Notes: generated by a model from the sequence alone, not told the origin. A stretch of 64,000 nt of DNA from Ifrita kowaldi (GCA_013398055.1 VZRS01010693.1:360867-424866), one strand, 5' to 3'. Shown: positions 38,960-51,700, counted from the first letter of the stretch. Numbers and translations are program-made.

Positions 38960-39257
38960 TCCCTGAGGGTCACCAGGATGGTGAAGGCTCTGGAGGGGGT
39001 GCCATATAAGGAGTGGTTGAGGTCACTTGGTCTGTTCGGCCTGGAAAAGAGGAGACTGAAGGGAGACCTCATCTTGGTCTTCAGCATCCTCATGAGGGGA
39101 AGCAGAGGGGCAGCTACTGATCTCTTCACTCTTGTGACCAGGGACAGAACTCCAGGAAACTGCATGAAGCTGAGTCAGGGAAGGTTTAGGTTGGATAGAA
39201 GGAAAAGGTTCTTCACCCAGAGGCTAACTGAGCACTGGAACAGGTTACCCAGGGAAG
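38960..39257 (+). mobile_element. CR1: CR1 LINE fragment, sense arm, cut by contig end
   Basis: TGTTCGGCCTGGAAAAGAGG, GGGAGACCTCATC and AGGTTCTTCACCCAGAGG are hallmark CR1 3'UTR strings. The element is interrupted by the N at 39258; the complete version is at 40955-41416. Confidence 0.92.
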
Positions 39258-39258
39258 N
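39258..39258. other. Single-N contig join
   Basis: The N falls inside a CR1 inverted repeat. Sequence left of it (CCCAGGGAAG) reappears at 41243-41252 followed by non-N sequence, showing that the left contig simply ended inside the CR1. Confidence 0.9.
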
Positions 39259-39683
39259 AATGTGAGCTTGGTGCTATTCCTGAGCCTTCTGGATACACCA
39301 TTTGCATTCATGTTTACTTTAGAAGAAGAAAGGCTGAGCTAATGCTTCTCATAAATGATAAGAAAAATTAAAATGATGCCTTAAAACTGTGTCAGGTACA
39401 GTAAAAACAATTTTAAAATAATTTCTTCCCAGGAAGTAGAGGAAAAGGACATAAAAATTAAGGCAGACAGGCACCATGAAATTTATATTGGGAAAGACTG
39501 AAAAATAGAAAAAAGAATACTTGTAATATGTGAGCACTTCCAAGCTGCTTGTTTAAGATGACTGACACTCCAGCAGTACCAAAAGAGTTAAGCTGTAAAA
39601 TTGTACTATTTCCATATTTTAATTCCTGATAAAATAAGACATACTGGACTGTGGGAAGGGAAGGGAAGGGAAGGGAAGGGAAG

Positions 39684-39684
39684 N
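39684..39684. other. Single-N contig join in GGGAA microsatellite
   Basis: The left flank stops in the (GGGAA)n tract and the right flank starts at the equivalent of 37690, so 698 bp present in the first copy are absent here. Simple-repeat content explains the break. Confidence 0.9.
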
Positions 39685-40718
39685 CGAAGAAAAAGACCTA
39701 AAACTGTTCTTTCAATAAGGCAATAAGTTATGGTGAGAGCAAACTAGATATGAAGACGCTGTTTGATAGAGTACAAAAAAAGGAGCACTGCAAATATGGT
39801 CTCTTTGTGCATGTCTATTGCATCAGGAAGCCAGGAGGCAACATCCTTATAAAATAACCAATTCAAAGCTCACTGAAGCAAATGGAAGGGCTCCAGCCTC
39901 GTCAATAGGCTTGGATCAGGCCCTAGGCATGTCTGTGTGAAGTCACTTGGAACATTTCATTCCCTTTTTAGGCACAACCATTACCACAAAGACGCTGAGA
40001 AACTAAAGGAAGGCCAAAAAACTCTACTACCACAAGCACAGAGACTGGAAAGACTGAATTCAGGGTGGAATGATTTAAATGAGCACACAGGAAGCTTGGA
40101 TTTGTACCATTGAATATTGCCTTGTTATACATTTGTTCTTTATTTTCCTTAAGGAAAAGTTTATTCTTTCCAGTAAAGGAGCAGCAAAACATCTTGATAA
40201 ATAATTTTTTTAGATCCCTCAATTTTAGGTTTTTTTACTGCTTGATTGACAAAGAGCAAGTGTGTTTTTATAAATATGGTTTTAATTTATATCAAATTTT
40301 TCTAAAGACAGAAAGGAGAACTGATTTTTTCTAGTTATTATGTCCAAGATTTTATAAATAATACCATTTATTTCCTCGAGTTATTCATAGACTAGAAGAA
40401 GAAAAAAATGTTTTCCTGCTTTTTAAAAATTGCAATCAGTTTTACAGTTTTGAAAGAAGTAGATAATGAACTGAACCTGTTAGAAAAATGGATATTAAGG
40501 AAATATTTTCTCTGAATCTATAGACAGAGTTGCCATGAAAAGGTGGTTTACCTTTGCAAAAAACTCTGGCTTTAAATACATGGTTACTGGCTTTCAGCAA
40601 GTTCAAAAGGCTTTCTGTCTGTCTTTTGAACTTCTACAGTGGAGAAATACTGTACTTTTAAAATTATGAATTACCTTCAATTAGAAAAACTAAAGGTTTT
40701 AAGAAGCTTTCCTCAGAG

Positions 40719-40948
40719 AGAATCATGGAATATGCTGAGTTGAAAGGAACCCACAGGGACCACTGAGTCCCGCTCCTGGCCCTGCACAGGACACCCCAAG
40801 AGTCACACCGTGTGCCTGAGAGCATTGCCCAAATGCTTCTTGAACTCTGTCAGGCTGGTGCTGTGACCACTGCCCTGGGGAGCCTGTTCCTCTGGGGGAA
40901 GAACCTTTTTCTAATATCCAACCCAAACCTTCCCTGACACAGCTTCAT
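40719..40948 (-). mobile_element. CR1: CR1 LINE 3' end, antisense arm (second copy)
   Basis: Copy of 38724-38953 at offset 1995. It pairs with 41157-41416 as an inverted repeat separated by about 210 bp of CR1 sequence, so single-stranded DNA or RNA from here could form a long hairpin. Confidence 0.92.
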
Positions 40949-40954
40949 GCACTT

Positions 40955-41416
40955 TCCCTGAGGGTCACCAGGATGGTGAAGGCTCTGGAGGGGGTGCCAT
41001 ATAAGGAGTGGTTGAGGTCACTTGGTCTGTTCGGCCTGGAAAAGAGGAGACTGAAGGGAGACCTCATCTTGGTCTTCAGCATCCTCATGAGGGGAAGCAG
41101 AGGGGCAGCTACTGATCTCTTCACTCTTGTGACCAGGGACAGAACTCCAGGAAACTGCATGAAGCTGAGTCAGGGAAGGTTTAGGTTGGATAGAAGGAAA
41201 AGGTTCTTCACCCAGAGGCTAACTGAGCACTGGAACAGGTTACCCAGGGAAGTGGTCACGGCATTAAGCCTGTGTCTGATCAAGAAGAGTTTGGACAATG
41301 CTACAGGCTTATAGTGTGATTCTTGGTGTCCTGTGCAGGGCCAGGAGTTGGACTTGATGATCTTGATGAATTCCTTCCAACACAGCGTATTCAATGATTC
41401 TATGATTCTGTGATGA
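40955..41416 (+). mobile_element. CR1: CR1 LINE 3' end, sense arm, complete to tail
   Basis: The CR1 3'UTR runs through GGTTACCCAGGGAAGTGGTC, GCAGGGCCAGGAGTTGGAC and CCTTCCAACACAGCG to the octamer-type tail ATTCAATGATTCTATGATTC. It is 5'-truncated, with no intact reverse transcriptase. The open frame across it (113 codons) is CR1 non-coding sequence read through. Confidence 0.92.
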
Positions 41417-44170
41417 AGGAGAGTACCAAAGAATTAATATAATGGTAGATCACCTTACAGCTACTGCTGCTCTGCCACCTGTTCTCAAGCAGTTGTGCCA
41501 GAAGGCCTTTCAAAGTGAGCCTCTGCACCATTTAAAAATATACACCCACGCCAGGAAAACTTTCTTCAGCCTGGTCTGCATAAGGAGCTACTTACGAACC
41601 ATAACAAACTTGCTGGTATTTGATTTGACAATAATGACAAACTTCTGATCTAGCCACAGCACTTTTTTTTGGACATTGTTCTGGCTCTTCAAGCTCAAGA
41701 TGCTAAATGTCCCTTTTATGTCTATAATTAGCTTTTCATGAGAGTGTGAAATTTACTCAAGAGCTAAGGACCTGAGCCAGCCTCAGTGAACCAGTTCACT
41801 GTCTGATGAACTCCAAAAGAGAGATTAAAAGCTTTTGGTTTTAATGGCCACTGCCCTAGTGTCTTTAGCAGTATTGGATGAAATTATATTTCACTACATC
41901 TTGGGTAGCCCTTTATTGCCAGGAGAAACATTATGCAAGGTGACAGAGAATAAAGAGATGGTCTTATGATTTACCATTTATGTTGCTTTTCTTGAAAATA
42001 TTAAATTTAAGTGTCAGTTGTTATATAAGCAGCATTTTATCTCATGTTGGACTTTTGAGAAGCTGATTTCATATTGGCCTCCAGGATGTCTTGTCAGAAG
42101 GGCATGTAGCCACATAGGCTGTAGTCTTTTCCAAAATTACTCAACATTTGGATCTTTGTGTTTCGGAGTATTAACGAGATTACAGGTCATAATCTGTAAA
42201 AGCTCCCCTGCCACTGCTCTGCTTGACTCCATTCCAGATGAAATCTCTTCAAATAAATCCTGGATCACAATGATACTGCTTTGTGAGTCTACAGTCAAAA
42301 AGATGAGAGCAGAAAGGAGGGGAGGAAGAGAAAAATATTGTATGTGTATATAAAAAGGCATTTCCTTCAAGGGTAAAGACCTGAATTAATGAAGTCCTTC
42401 ATTTATTATCTCTGGAATTTTACAGAATCCATTCTTGTAAGAGAGGCCAATTACAATATTTTGGGTAAAGTAATTAATCTAGTGATCTCTCTTCCATTTG
42501 AAACTTCTTAATTCCTTATGTCCTTTTCTGTGGATTCACAATGTGAACATACTTAGGCAGGCATCTGTTAGTTATGGCAATTTATGGCAATTACTTAGTT
42601 AACTATGATATATGGTTTTGTTTCACATTGGAGGTATTAGACCTGTTTTCTTTTAAGATGAGAAAAGAAAGGCTAGGTGCAGACAATACGAATGAAAGGA
42701 ATTAATTTAATTTGTAGCATTGCATCAGGCCATTTACTGTTTACTATTCAAGGCAGTTAAGGATCCAGCTACCTGTTCTAAATCCTTCATGAAATGAATT
42801 CTTGCTCAACTTCTTCCGTTCATGGCAAAGACATTACGAGTGCACAAGACAGGGAAGGCTACACTTGCAGTCAGGGATGTAATCCAAGTAAAATGTATTT
42901 GTGGAATTTAGTATGACTCCCCACACTACATTACTGCTCCATATAGATTCATCTCTGTGAGAAGGTAAAATTTAACATCACTGGTCCCTTTACAAGAAGG
43001 ACAAATTTCTACAGTGAAGAAGGATGGAGTAAACAGCTTCTTCAGGATTACTCGAGAGTTCTGTGGAGCAAAGATGATCTGAGAGTTCTTCATCCTAAGC
43101 ACCACCTTACTGTATCTAAAATCTAGACATTACCATTCAAAGAAATGGAAGGAAAGAGAAATCAGCTGGCAGTTTTATCAGTACTCCTACAGGTAAAAGC
43201 AAGGGTTTAACGTTAAATCCACTGCAATGTTTGTAAATAATAGAGGTATTGGTCTCACCCTCAGAAATGATGTTTCAATCTCACTGATTTTTCTTCAGTG
43301 GCTTTTTTATGCTGAAACCACTTTGGAAAACAAGACTCAAGAGCCTAAATCTGCAGTGACCTTGAAAAAACCTGCTCTATATAAGACAAAGGAAGACTGA
43401 GTTGCAACTAAAAAACCTTTTGGTTACTTGTTAAAGGAAAAATAATGGCTTTGCTTCGATGTCATGCTCACACAAAAATAAGTCCAACATTCATAATCCA
43501 GCAATATCTCTACTGTGAGGGAGCTCTTAACCAAATGTTACACCAGGAAGGACTCAACAGTAAGTCCAATAGTACACCAAGTATTTTATAGCATAACTTA
43601 GCAGGGTCATAAGCATCAGATCTGGGTTTGGTTTCTTTACTACATCCAGGGTGTTAGAGATGTTAGAAAGGAAAGTTAAGCTTTTTTAGGTTTGTTGGTT
43701 TTGGCTGGGTTTTTGGGGAGAGGGGGAGAGTTTTTCGGGGGAAAAGGCTCTATAGAAACAATCATGCACAACAAGGAACAGCCATTTTCAAATGGGATCT
43801 TAGCTCTAAGTTTTCAGATTAAACAGATATTTTACTTATTCTCTTCATGGCTCAACAACAGTTCATTATAAAAAATATTGGTTCTAGCTACTGACTACAT
43901 AGTCATGCTGTATTAAACCCAAACTGTCTTACATGAGGAATGGGGATCTTCAGCATCGTTCAGGAAACAAGTCCTGAGAGTCAGGATAACCAGCTTTGGT
44001 AAGGCATCAGAATTTAGAGAAAAACATTGACTGCAGGGATTTTATACCAGGAAAAGTACTACTCTGTGTGATGCTTCTGACACTGTTTCCTCGGGATCCA
44101 TTTTTGACTACCCAACTGAATGGTACCCAATTGTCTCAGAACAGCAAGCCTTACTCTCAAACGATAAAGG

Positions 44171-44206
44171 CAGTAGTAGTAGCAGTAGTACTACTAGTAG
44201 CAGTAC
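44171..44206. repeat. AGT/ACT trinucleotide tract with internal palindrome
   Basis: AGT and AGC units run into AGTAGTACTACT, which is self-complementary, then return to AGT/AGC units. It encodes only a short Val/Ala-rich stretch in a non-gene open frame. Confidence 0.85.
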
Positions 44207-47200
44207 CCCAGACTGCTGACTCTTTAGGAGAAAAATGCATATTGATGCTTTGTAAACTAAAATCAGTTTTTTACACTGCCTTGCTGACAGTTTTTCAGAC
44301 TTTGAGTACTAAGAAAGTCTTCTATGAGATGCCATTACTGACACTGCTAATGGGCTGATGTTTCTCCTATTGTCTTGTAAGGAGCACTGCAGAGTTATCA
44401 TAACTCCCATTACTCTGAGAGTCTCCTGAGAAAATAATTGGAATATACATAAAGGAGGGTACCTAAAATGTCATTGATATTCTAACATGAATTCGCTTTG
44501 AATGTGTCTAGCTGGAGGAAAAAAATCAAAAATAAGATATTTGTCTGAGGGGGAAATCAGAATGACAGTGATCATTGTTTCTAATAAAGAATCACCCCAG
44601 GAAACTCAAAAGAAAAAGCTCAGCAAATTAGATAACCTGAAATCCAGAGACTTGAGAAGAATATTCCATCTCTTGGAGCTGGCAGGAGCCATGGAGGGCC
44701 ACCCACAAGGGTTCGGCTGCTTACCTTGTTAAACATGGCCTGGTTTCACCTGACATGATCTGTAAGCCTGTAAAGCAGTCACACTTCAAGTGCCTTTCAT
44801 GTGCACTTCAAATCCTTTTTCTTTTGAGATATTCTTCACTAACAGGATTTCCCACTTTGGAAGGGAGGACTCTTTCAAAAGATGAAAAAACCTCTCAAAA
44901 ACACAGCAAAAATGAACAAAATAAATACAGGTAAAAACAAACCGGGTTGGCACAGCCCTAAAAGGTAATGTTAAGTACCAAGAGCTTTACTTTCAGCTTT
45001 ATTGAACAGTTTTATTACCTTACATGATTTTTCACTTTAGTATTGCCTAAAAGCTTGTTTTTCCTGTAATACATACTTTCACAACAAATTACATGACAGA
45101 CTAAATGTGTTTGAAAGTGTCCTTGCATCCTTACCATTTGCATTTTGCACTGCCCGAGTGGGTTGCACACATATCACAAGACTTGTTGCCAAGGCATTCA
45201 GCTACAACACAAAATGTTTCCAAGTTCAAAGCTTGTATCATTGTTCACCACATTCTTATGCTTTACCCTCTCTTCTTTTATATCTCTAGATGTTTCCCTT
45301 GCATCAATAAAATCCTGAATACTTGCTCGCTTTTAAAATGTGCAAGCCATAAATAAAAAAAAGGAAGAAAAAAAAGGCCCATACATAAAGATAAAAGATG
45401 CAAGCTTTTTACGGCTGCTATATTCAAGTATTTTTAAACAGTTAATGTATTAGGATCCAGAAAGTTCAATTAACCCGTCCGTAGAGATATTATTGCTCTG
45501 TTAGTAACTTTGTCTCCCACTTCAGAGCACATCTGCAGACCCTGTTGCCGGGTTTCCACCCAGGCCTGGGGCTTCAATGAGAAATCTCCAGTTACAAGAC
45601 CAGAGCCTTTGTACTGGCAGTCAATGACAGGAAAAATATATATATTTTAAAATATAGGTCAAGTTACCTGAGTATGCTCTACTTGCATATAGTATCAGTG
45701 GTCATCTTTCTTTTGTATGTTTCCTGGTATTAAATTATTCCCTTTCTTAGTAAAGCTTTTTAAAAATAAATAAATATATAAATAAAACATGATAGAGCTG
45801 CTTTTCCCCTCTCAACAGTCAGGTTTTCTCTCTCGAGTGCTAAGTGGGGAGGGGGAGTACAAACCTTGCTTTGAATTTCTTGATTGCATTTTCGTGTATG
45901 TTGCCTAAGTTTTTCTTTTCTTTATACATATACAGTCACAAAAGATAATTGGAATAAATTCTACTTGGAAAACACTTTTTAGATGCCCTGAAAGTATCTA
46001 AAGATAAGGCTTATGACTGAGTGAAATATAAGAGCAGAAGACAAACATCTCTATGGTGTCTAGAAATTCTCTGGGTTTTCTGATCCTCCTTATTTATTCA
46101 GCAATATGCACAGGACTTCATTGTGTCTCACAACCTATGGCATCTGTGATGATTTACAAAAGTTAAGGACTACATCTGCCTACTCTTGTGTTCTCTTGTA
46201 TTGCACACCTTTTTCCTTTGTGTTTCTACTCATTAATTTTAAATAAGCAGCTACCTCACAGGCATTTGTGGTAACAACAGATTGTTGGACTCATACAGCC
46301 TGAAAGATCATGTTGGGATACCTGTTTCTTACTGAGTGTATTGTATCTCACTTGAAATGGTGACACGGTACAAATACAAATCAATAAAAAAAGGTACACA
46401 GCAGTCTGTGTTATGCTCTAAGAACAGATTACTGCAGTGATTTGGGGCACGTACTCACAGGACAAGCACTCTCACTGAATAAAGCATGTTATGATTAGAC
46501 TTCAGTACTCAATCCCACCCAGATTCTCTCTTGAACTTTAAGAAATCCAATCTATCCTCTTAATTTGGGATAAATTACTTTTATCACAGAAAGGGAGACT
46601 TTTTGTCTCTCTAAAATAAATAAATAAAGGTTTAACATAAGGACATGGTGGAAATAAATAGCTTTCCTCTGAATGGTAGTCTACATTTCAGGATGACAGC
46701 CTTCAACCACTGTGTTTGTATTGAGTTTGAAATTTTACTTGCATTTAACTCAATGTAAACCTCATATGTGCTTATCTAAAAGGAAAATTGGTTCTTCTAG
46801 AGCCACTCCAAACACAAGGAAATAGTGCTGAGTATGTGTTGCAATAACTTGCCCTTTTTATTTTAGAGTGAGGTGGAATTCTTTGGAAAATGTTCTGTGA
46901 AGCACACGTTCAATTATTTCAGTTTACGTGTAATTTTAATAAATGTGTAAAGTTGTGCATGGGCTCAAGTTATCATGATGAATCAGAGCCTATGAATGTT
47001 GGAAATACAAGTTTCCCTGAAATTCTGGAACTGACAATTACACAGGAAAAGGAAAGGAAAAATGCTGACAAATAGGCCAAAACAACTCCAACAGAGGCTC
47101 TTCAGTAAGCACAGGAAAAGGGAAAGCTGATGAGGAAGAGAGTATCCAAAACCTGTAAAATGCCTGTAAAAGTATGCTCTTGGCAGAACAAAAATAGTTG

Positions 47201-48324
47201 GTGGCAGAAGAGAAATACAGAAATTAATGGACCAAAGCTATGTATATTATGGGAGAGACTTACAGAGGAAGCTGCAAAACTGCACTTCCTGTCCCTCCTG
47301 TTCTCCACTTTCTGCCCTTCCTCCCCTCTTCCCCATCCCGTGTTTACAAATATGTCTTTGAAAACAAAATCTTGATCCTGTAAAGTGAAATAGAGCTATG
47401 GTACCAATTTCAAATGAAATTTCCTGGCTTCAACACACCACTTGTGTGTCCAGGAGGAAGATGATTTGACCATGATCAGAAACTTATCAGTGCCCAAACT
47501 TAGAAGGCCTGCTGTCACTTTTGCTACCTTGGCATATCCCAGCTGGGCTATAGTTACCACTCCTGGAGCCCATTGGTCTCCTCCAGGATCTGCCAGCTCT
47601 GTGTCACTGGCTTAGGTACCCCGGGATGACTCAGGGGCCTAAAAGCAATGACAAGGCACTCAAACTGCACCCTAAATTCACTCGTCATGTTTTTATCCAG
47701 AATACTTTTTGCTGTCGACAACCATGGTTTCAATGAATGGCCAAAACCTGTATGTAATGAATAATCATGCATCTGTGCTACAAGGTAGACAGTAGGAAAA
47801 TGTAGGGCTAAAACAGTGAATTTTTCTACCATGTCTATATAGTAAAATTTAGCAGATCTATATACACTACTCTATTTAGTGTAATTTAAGGCTGCTTCAA
47901 TGAATATTATATATGGTCCTTGTGTCCAATATCTCAAATTCCAACTAAGAGAAAAAAAAATTGCAAGTGGAGAATGTCTCTTTACTAATTAGAAGATACA
48001 TAGAGCTGAGGACAATCACTGAAACTTTCAACTTACCAGATTGTTTGGGTCAATGTCAAATGTTAAACTAGGTTGTACAGACAGAGAGCTGTAATGCAGA
48101 CACTACTGTGTTATTAAATTTCTGGGAAGTAATAAACTGGCACTGGAAGTGTAAAGGAAAAAAAGCAGTAATGTGGAATGCCCCCTTATTCAGGAAACTT
48201 TGAAAATGTGCAGCCATAATAGCTGTGGTGAAATTCCCTTAAATGAGGCCTTGGTATGCTGTGGAATAAAGACAAAATAGGAGATTGTGGCATTCCAAGT
48301 CATACTGAATAAATGCATACATTG

Positions 48325-48356
48325 GGCCAAATTGTGATCTTACTCACGAGGCAACA
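48325..48356. repeat. Possible old amniote repeat fragment
   Basis: GGGCCAAATTGTGATCTTAC resembles the GGGCCAAATTCTGATCTCAC string that recurs in ancient amniote repeats. It is short; identification is from memory. Confidence 0.35.
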
Positions 48357-48642
48357 TTTTTTTCCCCTTTTCAATAAAAAAAAAGGGAGCTGAGAACACT
48401 TTAAGATACGGGGCGCAAATGTGTAATTATTCTTGGCTAACATGGTAGCTGTTGATCATTTAATGAAACCATAATTACCATATAATGGCAGGGTATTTAT
48501 ATGACAGATTACTACATTATTACAGGGTAAGTGTGTGATTATTTCTGTCCCCAAAATCAGAATAAAAACACATGGAAGTAGAAAAATAAGTTGAAAAAAG
48601 AGAGAAAAAAGATCTGAATTTCCCAGTGCCACTCCCATATTG

Positions 48643-48780
48643 TTACTCTATCCGCACCTCAATCACACAGTGATGGCAGTGGCCACCGGCATTCATGATG
48701 AAGCCAAATCTCCTCAGGAAACCCATGGCATAGCACAACAGATCATAAGGCTCTCTGCCAAATGGCTGCAGCTCTAGGCT
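48643..48780 (-). other. Unassigned 45-codon open stretch with protein-like composition
   Basis: On the minus strand, 45 codons free of stops end in TAA (48643-48645), with Cys/His-rich C-terminal residues GGHCHHCVIEVRIE preceded by an aromatic-rich segment (CYAMGFLRRFGF). An in-frame TGA bounds it upstream at 48781-48783. There is no ATG-defined full frame and no clear splice acceptor. The plus strand is also partly open here. It could be a fragment of an old transposon or processed pseudogene, or chance. I do not recognise it. Confidence 0.25.
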
Positions 48781-51700
48781 TCATTGTACTCACAGTTCAA
48801 CTGATTCAATAGCAATTTGGTTGCTGGTCTCTTGTCCTCAGAAGACACTCTACTCCTGCTTGTTTGGAGGGATCGTATGCATGATGAATGTAAAAAATTG
48901 CACTGAGAGATCCTTAACTCTCTCTTCTTTGACTTTATGAGAGAACAGTGAACTAATAAGGGGTTTCAAAGTAATACCAGTTTTGTCCTGGGCGGATAAG
49001 TTTAATTTGTCAGAGCTGAGCACTGTTTGCTATGGTTAGATTTCAGTCAACATTGCTGGTGTTCACTGGTGGAATTTTGACAATTTAGTAAGGATTGATT
49101 TAAATTGTGGGAAAATACTTAAATGATTCCATTTATGGGGCAAAATGTGATGAAAAGTTTTGACTTTACAAAGTTACAGGGAGAGTTTTATAAGCTTAAT
49201 ACAGTCCATCTCAAGCTTTATGAACAGGACAGCAACTTTCCATGTGGAAGGCAAAATCAAATTGTAAACCCAGATGATTCATTGATTCCCCAAGCCCTAC
49301 ATGTGTGTTAAAAGAGCTACACAATCATCTGCTCCCCCTGAATTTGGTTTTGCATCTTCAGAGTGCCACTTCAGCTGTGTGGGAGAAGGTTGACAGCACT
49401 CCCTGTTTCCAAAAAGCACTTGCTGAGCCAGTATTCTAAGATACAAGTTATGGTAAATGCAAGACTTTGGCCCTGAATAATAACTTCTGAATTTGGCGGG
49501 ATTCTTAAGTCTGGATTTCCTAGATTTTTGTCCAAGAAGCAGATTACTGTAGCTATTTTCAGTCTTTAGTAATTTATTTCTTTTTTTCTTCTTGAAGATC
49601 TTTGCAGTGAGAGAAAATGGACTTAGGTAAAAGCCACATGCTCTTATGTTTGCTCAAGATTTATCCTGTAGGTCTGTCAAAGAAATACAGGTTGGAAGAG
49701 AAAAGAATTTAGAGGCACTAAGAAATCAGTATGTGTATATTTATTTAGAAGTTAGCTGTAATTGCAGTACTTTTGTAAATAGCTTCCTTAATAAACTGGT
49801 TATTACTCCAAACGGTCAAGGATTGCTCATAACTCACTGCTGCTAGGTTATTTCTGCCTGCACAGAAAAAAACCCACTCTGGTCCTTAAAATAATAGTTC
49901 ATGCAAGATGCTGGTGGGAGATCAGTTATGTCAGAGCCTTACCCAGCTCTCCCTGAAGCCAAACGGAGCCCCAGCACACTCCCAACAAGCAGCAGCATTC
50001 ATTCATAAAAGGCAGCAGGTAGGGAGATGATGCATGTTGCCTGGGAGAGTAATGACTTCTTTAAACTGTTTCACACTTATTCAGTGTTGTGCCTTTTGTG
50101 AACCATGCCCCAGATTCACTCTAGATGAAAATTAATGAATGAAAGAAGTTTTATGTACTGAACCCTCTGCTTCTGGTATCTCTTTATTACAGGCTGCTTC
50201 TGCCTCCACTACGTCTTTAGAATTATAAATCAAATACCTTTAAAGTAGCACCTATAGATCACATGGAAAATAAACTCAGTATTACGGAGGTCTAAATTCA
50301 GAAGATTGGAGTGTTAACATTTTTGCCTATTGGGTGTTCTTCATAATGTTTATTCTTATAAAGATAAATGTAGCTAGAAACTGAGTTATTTAAATGTTTT
50401 TCAGATTAATTGTATTTATAAAATCTTGTCAGCAGGTGCTGGTTTCAGCGGACATCAAACACTAAGACATTCAGCAGCAAAATACGAATAATCCTATGCT
50501 GCTTCTTTTGGGAATAGTGATATTTTGATTATTAACATTTCCATTAGGAAAAAAATCATAAGATTTTGATAAAATGTAATTTTTTTAAAAGTCTTGATCA
50601 CTCAACAGGACATGAGGAAACATTTGCCCTGTCACCAACCCACCTTACACCTAATATTAAGCTTTTAAAAAATCTTCCAGCAATTAAATCATATGTTACT
50701 CTGGAAATCCTTTGTAGACATTATAATGTTGTTATCAAGGACCCAAACCCTTCTGGTACAATAAAATTTCACTGACTTCAACCTAACAAAGTAGAACTTC
50801 AAGGAAGTCTCATGAGAATGGGCTTTAAAATACAGTTGAAAAAAAACTGAAATAACTTCTTATAAATATGTACTATTTTTCAGCTATTGTTATCTGTACT
50901 TCTTCTCTCTCATCCATTTCTAAGCAAAGGTCATATATTAGTCATTTTATTATCAGATTCTCCTGGAAAAAAAATCAGCGGCTCAAGAAATTTTCTCCCA
51001 AGCTAAAATAAGTCAACTTCCAGGGTTTCAAATTCTGGCAAGCTAACTTCTCCAAGGTCTCGTAAAAATTCTGGGCTGTTATCTCCATATGCCTGATAGA
51101 TTTTTTTTTTTTGTGATCGTAATTAAAACCGTCTGTCCTTTCTCTGTGACTTCAGGAGAATGGCAATGAATCACAACAGCTCTAAAGCAGATAGAAGGAT
51201 AGAGGCTGAGGTTAGCAGCTCAGAATCACTTAATCTGCTGTATTTCATCCATTGAAATACAGATCCAAAGCACTGCCTCCTAATTCAAACAACTGCAGAA
51301 CAAGTCACCATGGCAGAAGGTTGTATCACAGTCATCATAGGGAGACAGAGGTAGTCCTGGGTTTGGATTGAAGCATAAGGAGATGTAAAATAAAATAATT
51401 TATATGGAACATCACTATCTCTTAACACTAACTTTTACCCTTCTTGCATAATCTATCAGAACTTTCCAGGAATGCTTTCAACAATCTCTCAGTAATACAT
51501 ATTTTTTGAAATAAGTGTGTGAAAAGTGAAATAAATTCATGAGGCACAAAAATGACACTGAAACCAGTACTACGGTCTTATCAAGTCAAGAAATACTTAA
51601 CCTTCAAAATATAATTTAGGAAATTAATTCACTATTATGTTTTCATATTCTGTAGTGTTTCAGACTGCTCTTTCTTTCTTACACCTTGCTGTTTATTCTC

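Larger units (their letters stand above)
36567..39257 (+). repeat. First copy of a near-identical duplicated segment (probable assembly overlap)
   Basis: Positions 36567-36991 reappear at 39259-39683 (offset 2692) and 37690-39257 reappear at 39685-41252 (offset 1995). The 698 bp at 36992-37689 have no second copy. Both junctions are marked by single Ns. The only difference I noticed is C at 37824 versus T at 39819. The simplest reading is allelic or overlapping contigs left unmerged. A true 2.7-kb tandem duplication with an unfilled gap in copy 2 is the alternative. Confidence 0.9.
39259..41252 (+). repeat. Second copy of the duplicated segment, interrupted by an N
   Basis: It consists of a 425-bp piece (39259-39683) ending in the GGGAA microsatellite, then an N, then a 1568-bp piece that continues into unique sequence at 41253. 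All open frames in it duplicate those of the first copy, including the partial CR1 frames. Treat as probably redundant. Confidence 0.9.
41417..48642. other. Gene-free region
   Basis: No gene supported. Contents seen: a trinucleotide-rich partly palindromic tract (44171-44206); a balanced-composition block at about 45455-45640 that could be conserved non-coding DNA; AT-rich low-complexity sequence (about 45640-45660 and 45757-45790); an old-repeat fragment (about 48325-48356, GGGCCAAATTGTGATCTTAC); and an enhancer-like TAATTA-containing block (about 48400-48560). Confidence 0.5.

Noticed and set aside
36567..41252. Real recent segmental duplication
   Set aside because: Copy boundaries coincide exactly with single-N joins and copies are nearly identical, so an assembly cause is more likely; kept only as the alternative.
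40973..41314. 113-codon plus-strand frame (and its copy at 38978-39265)
   Set aside because: It lies entirely within CR1 3'UTR sequence and encodes no CR1 reverse transcriptase motif.
43996..44358. 120-codon plus-strand open frame
   Set aside because: It runs through a trinucleotide repeat, has no domain or splice support and lies in AT-rich intergenic DNA.
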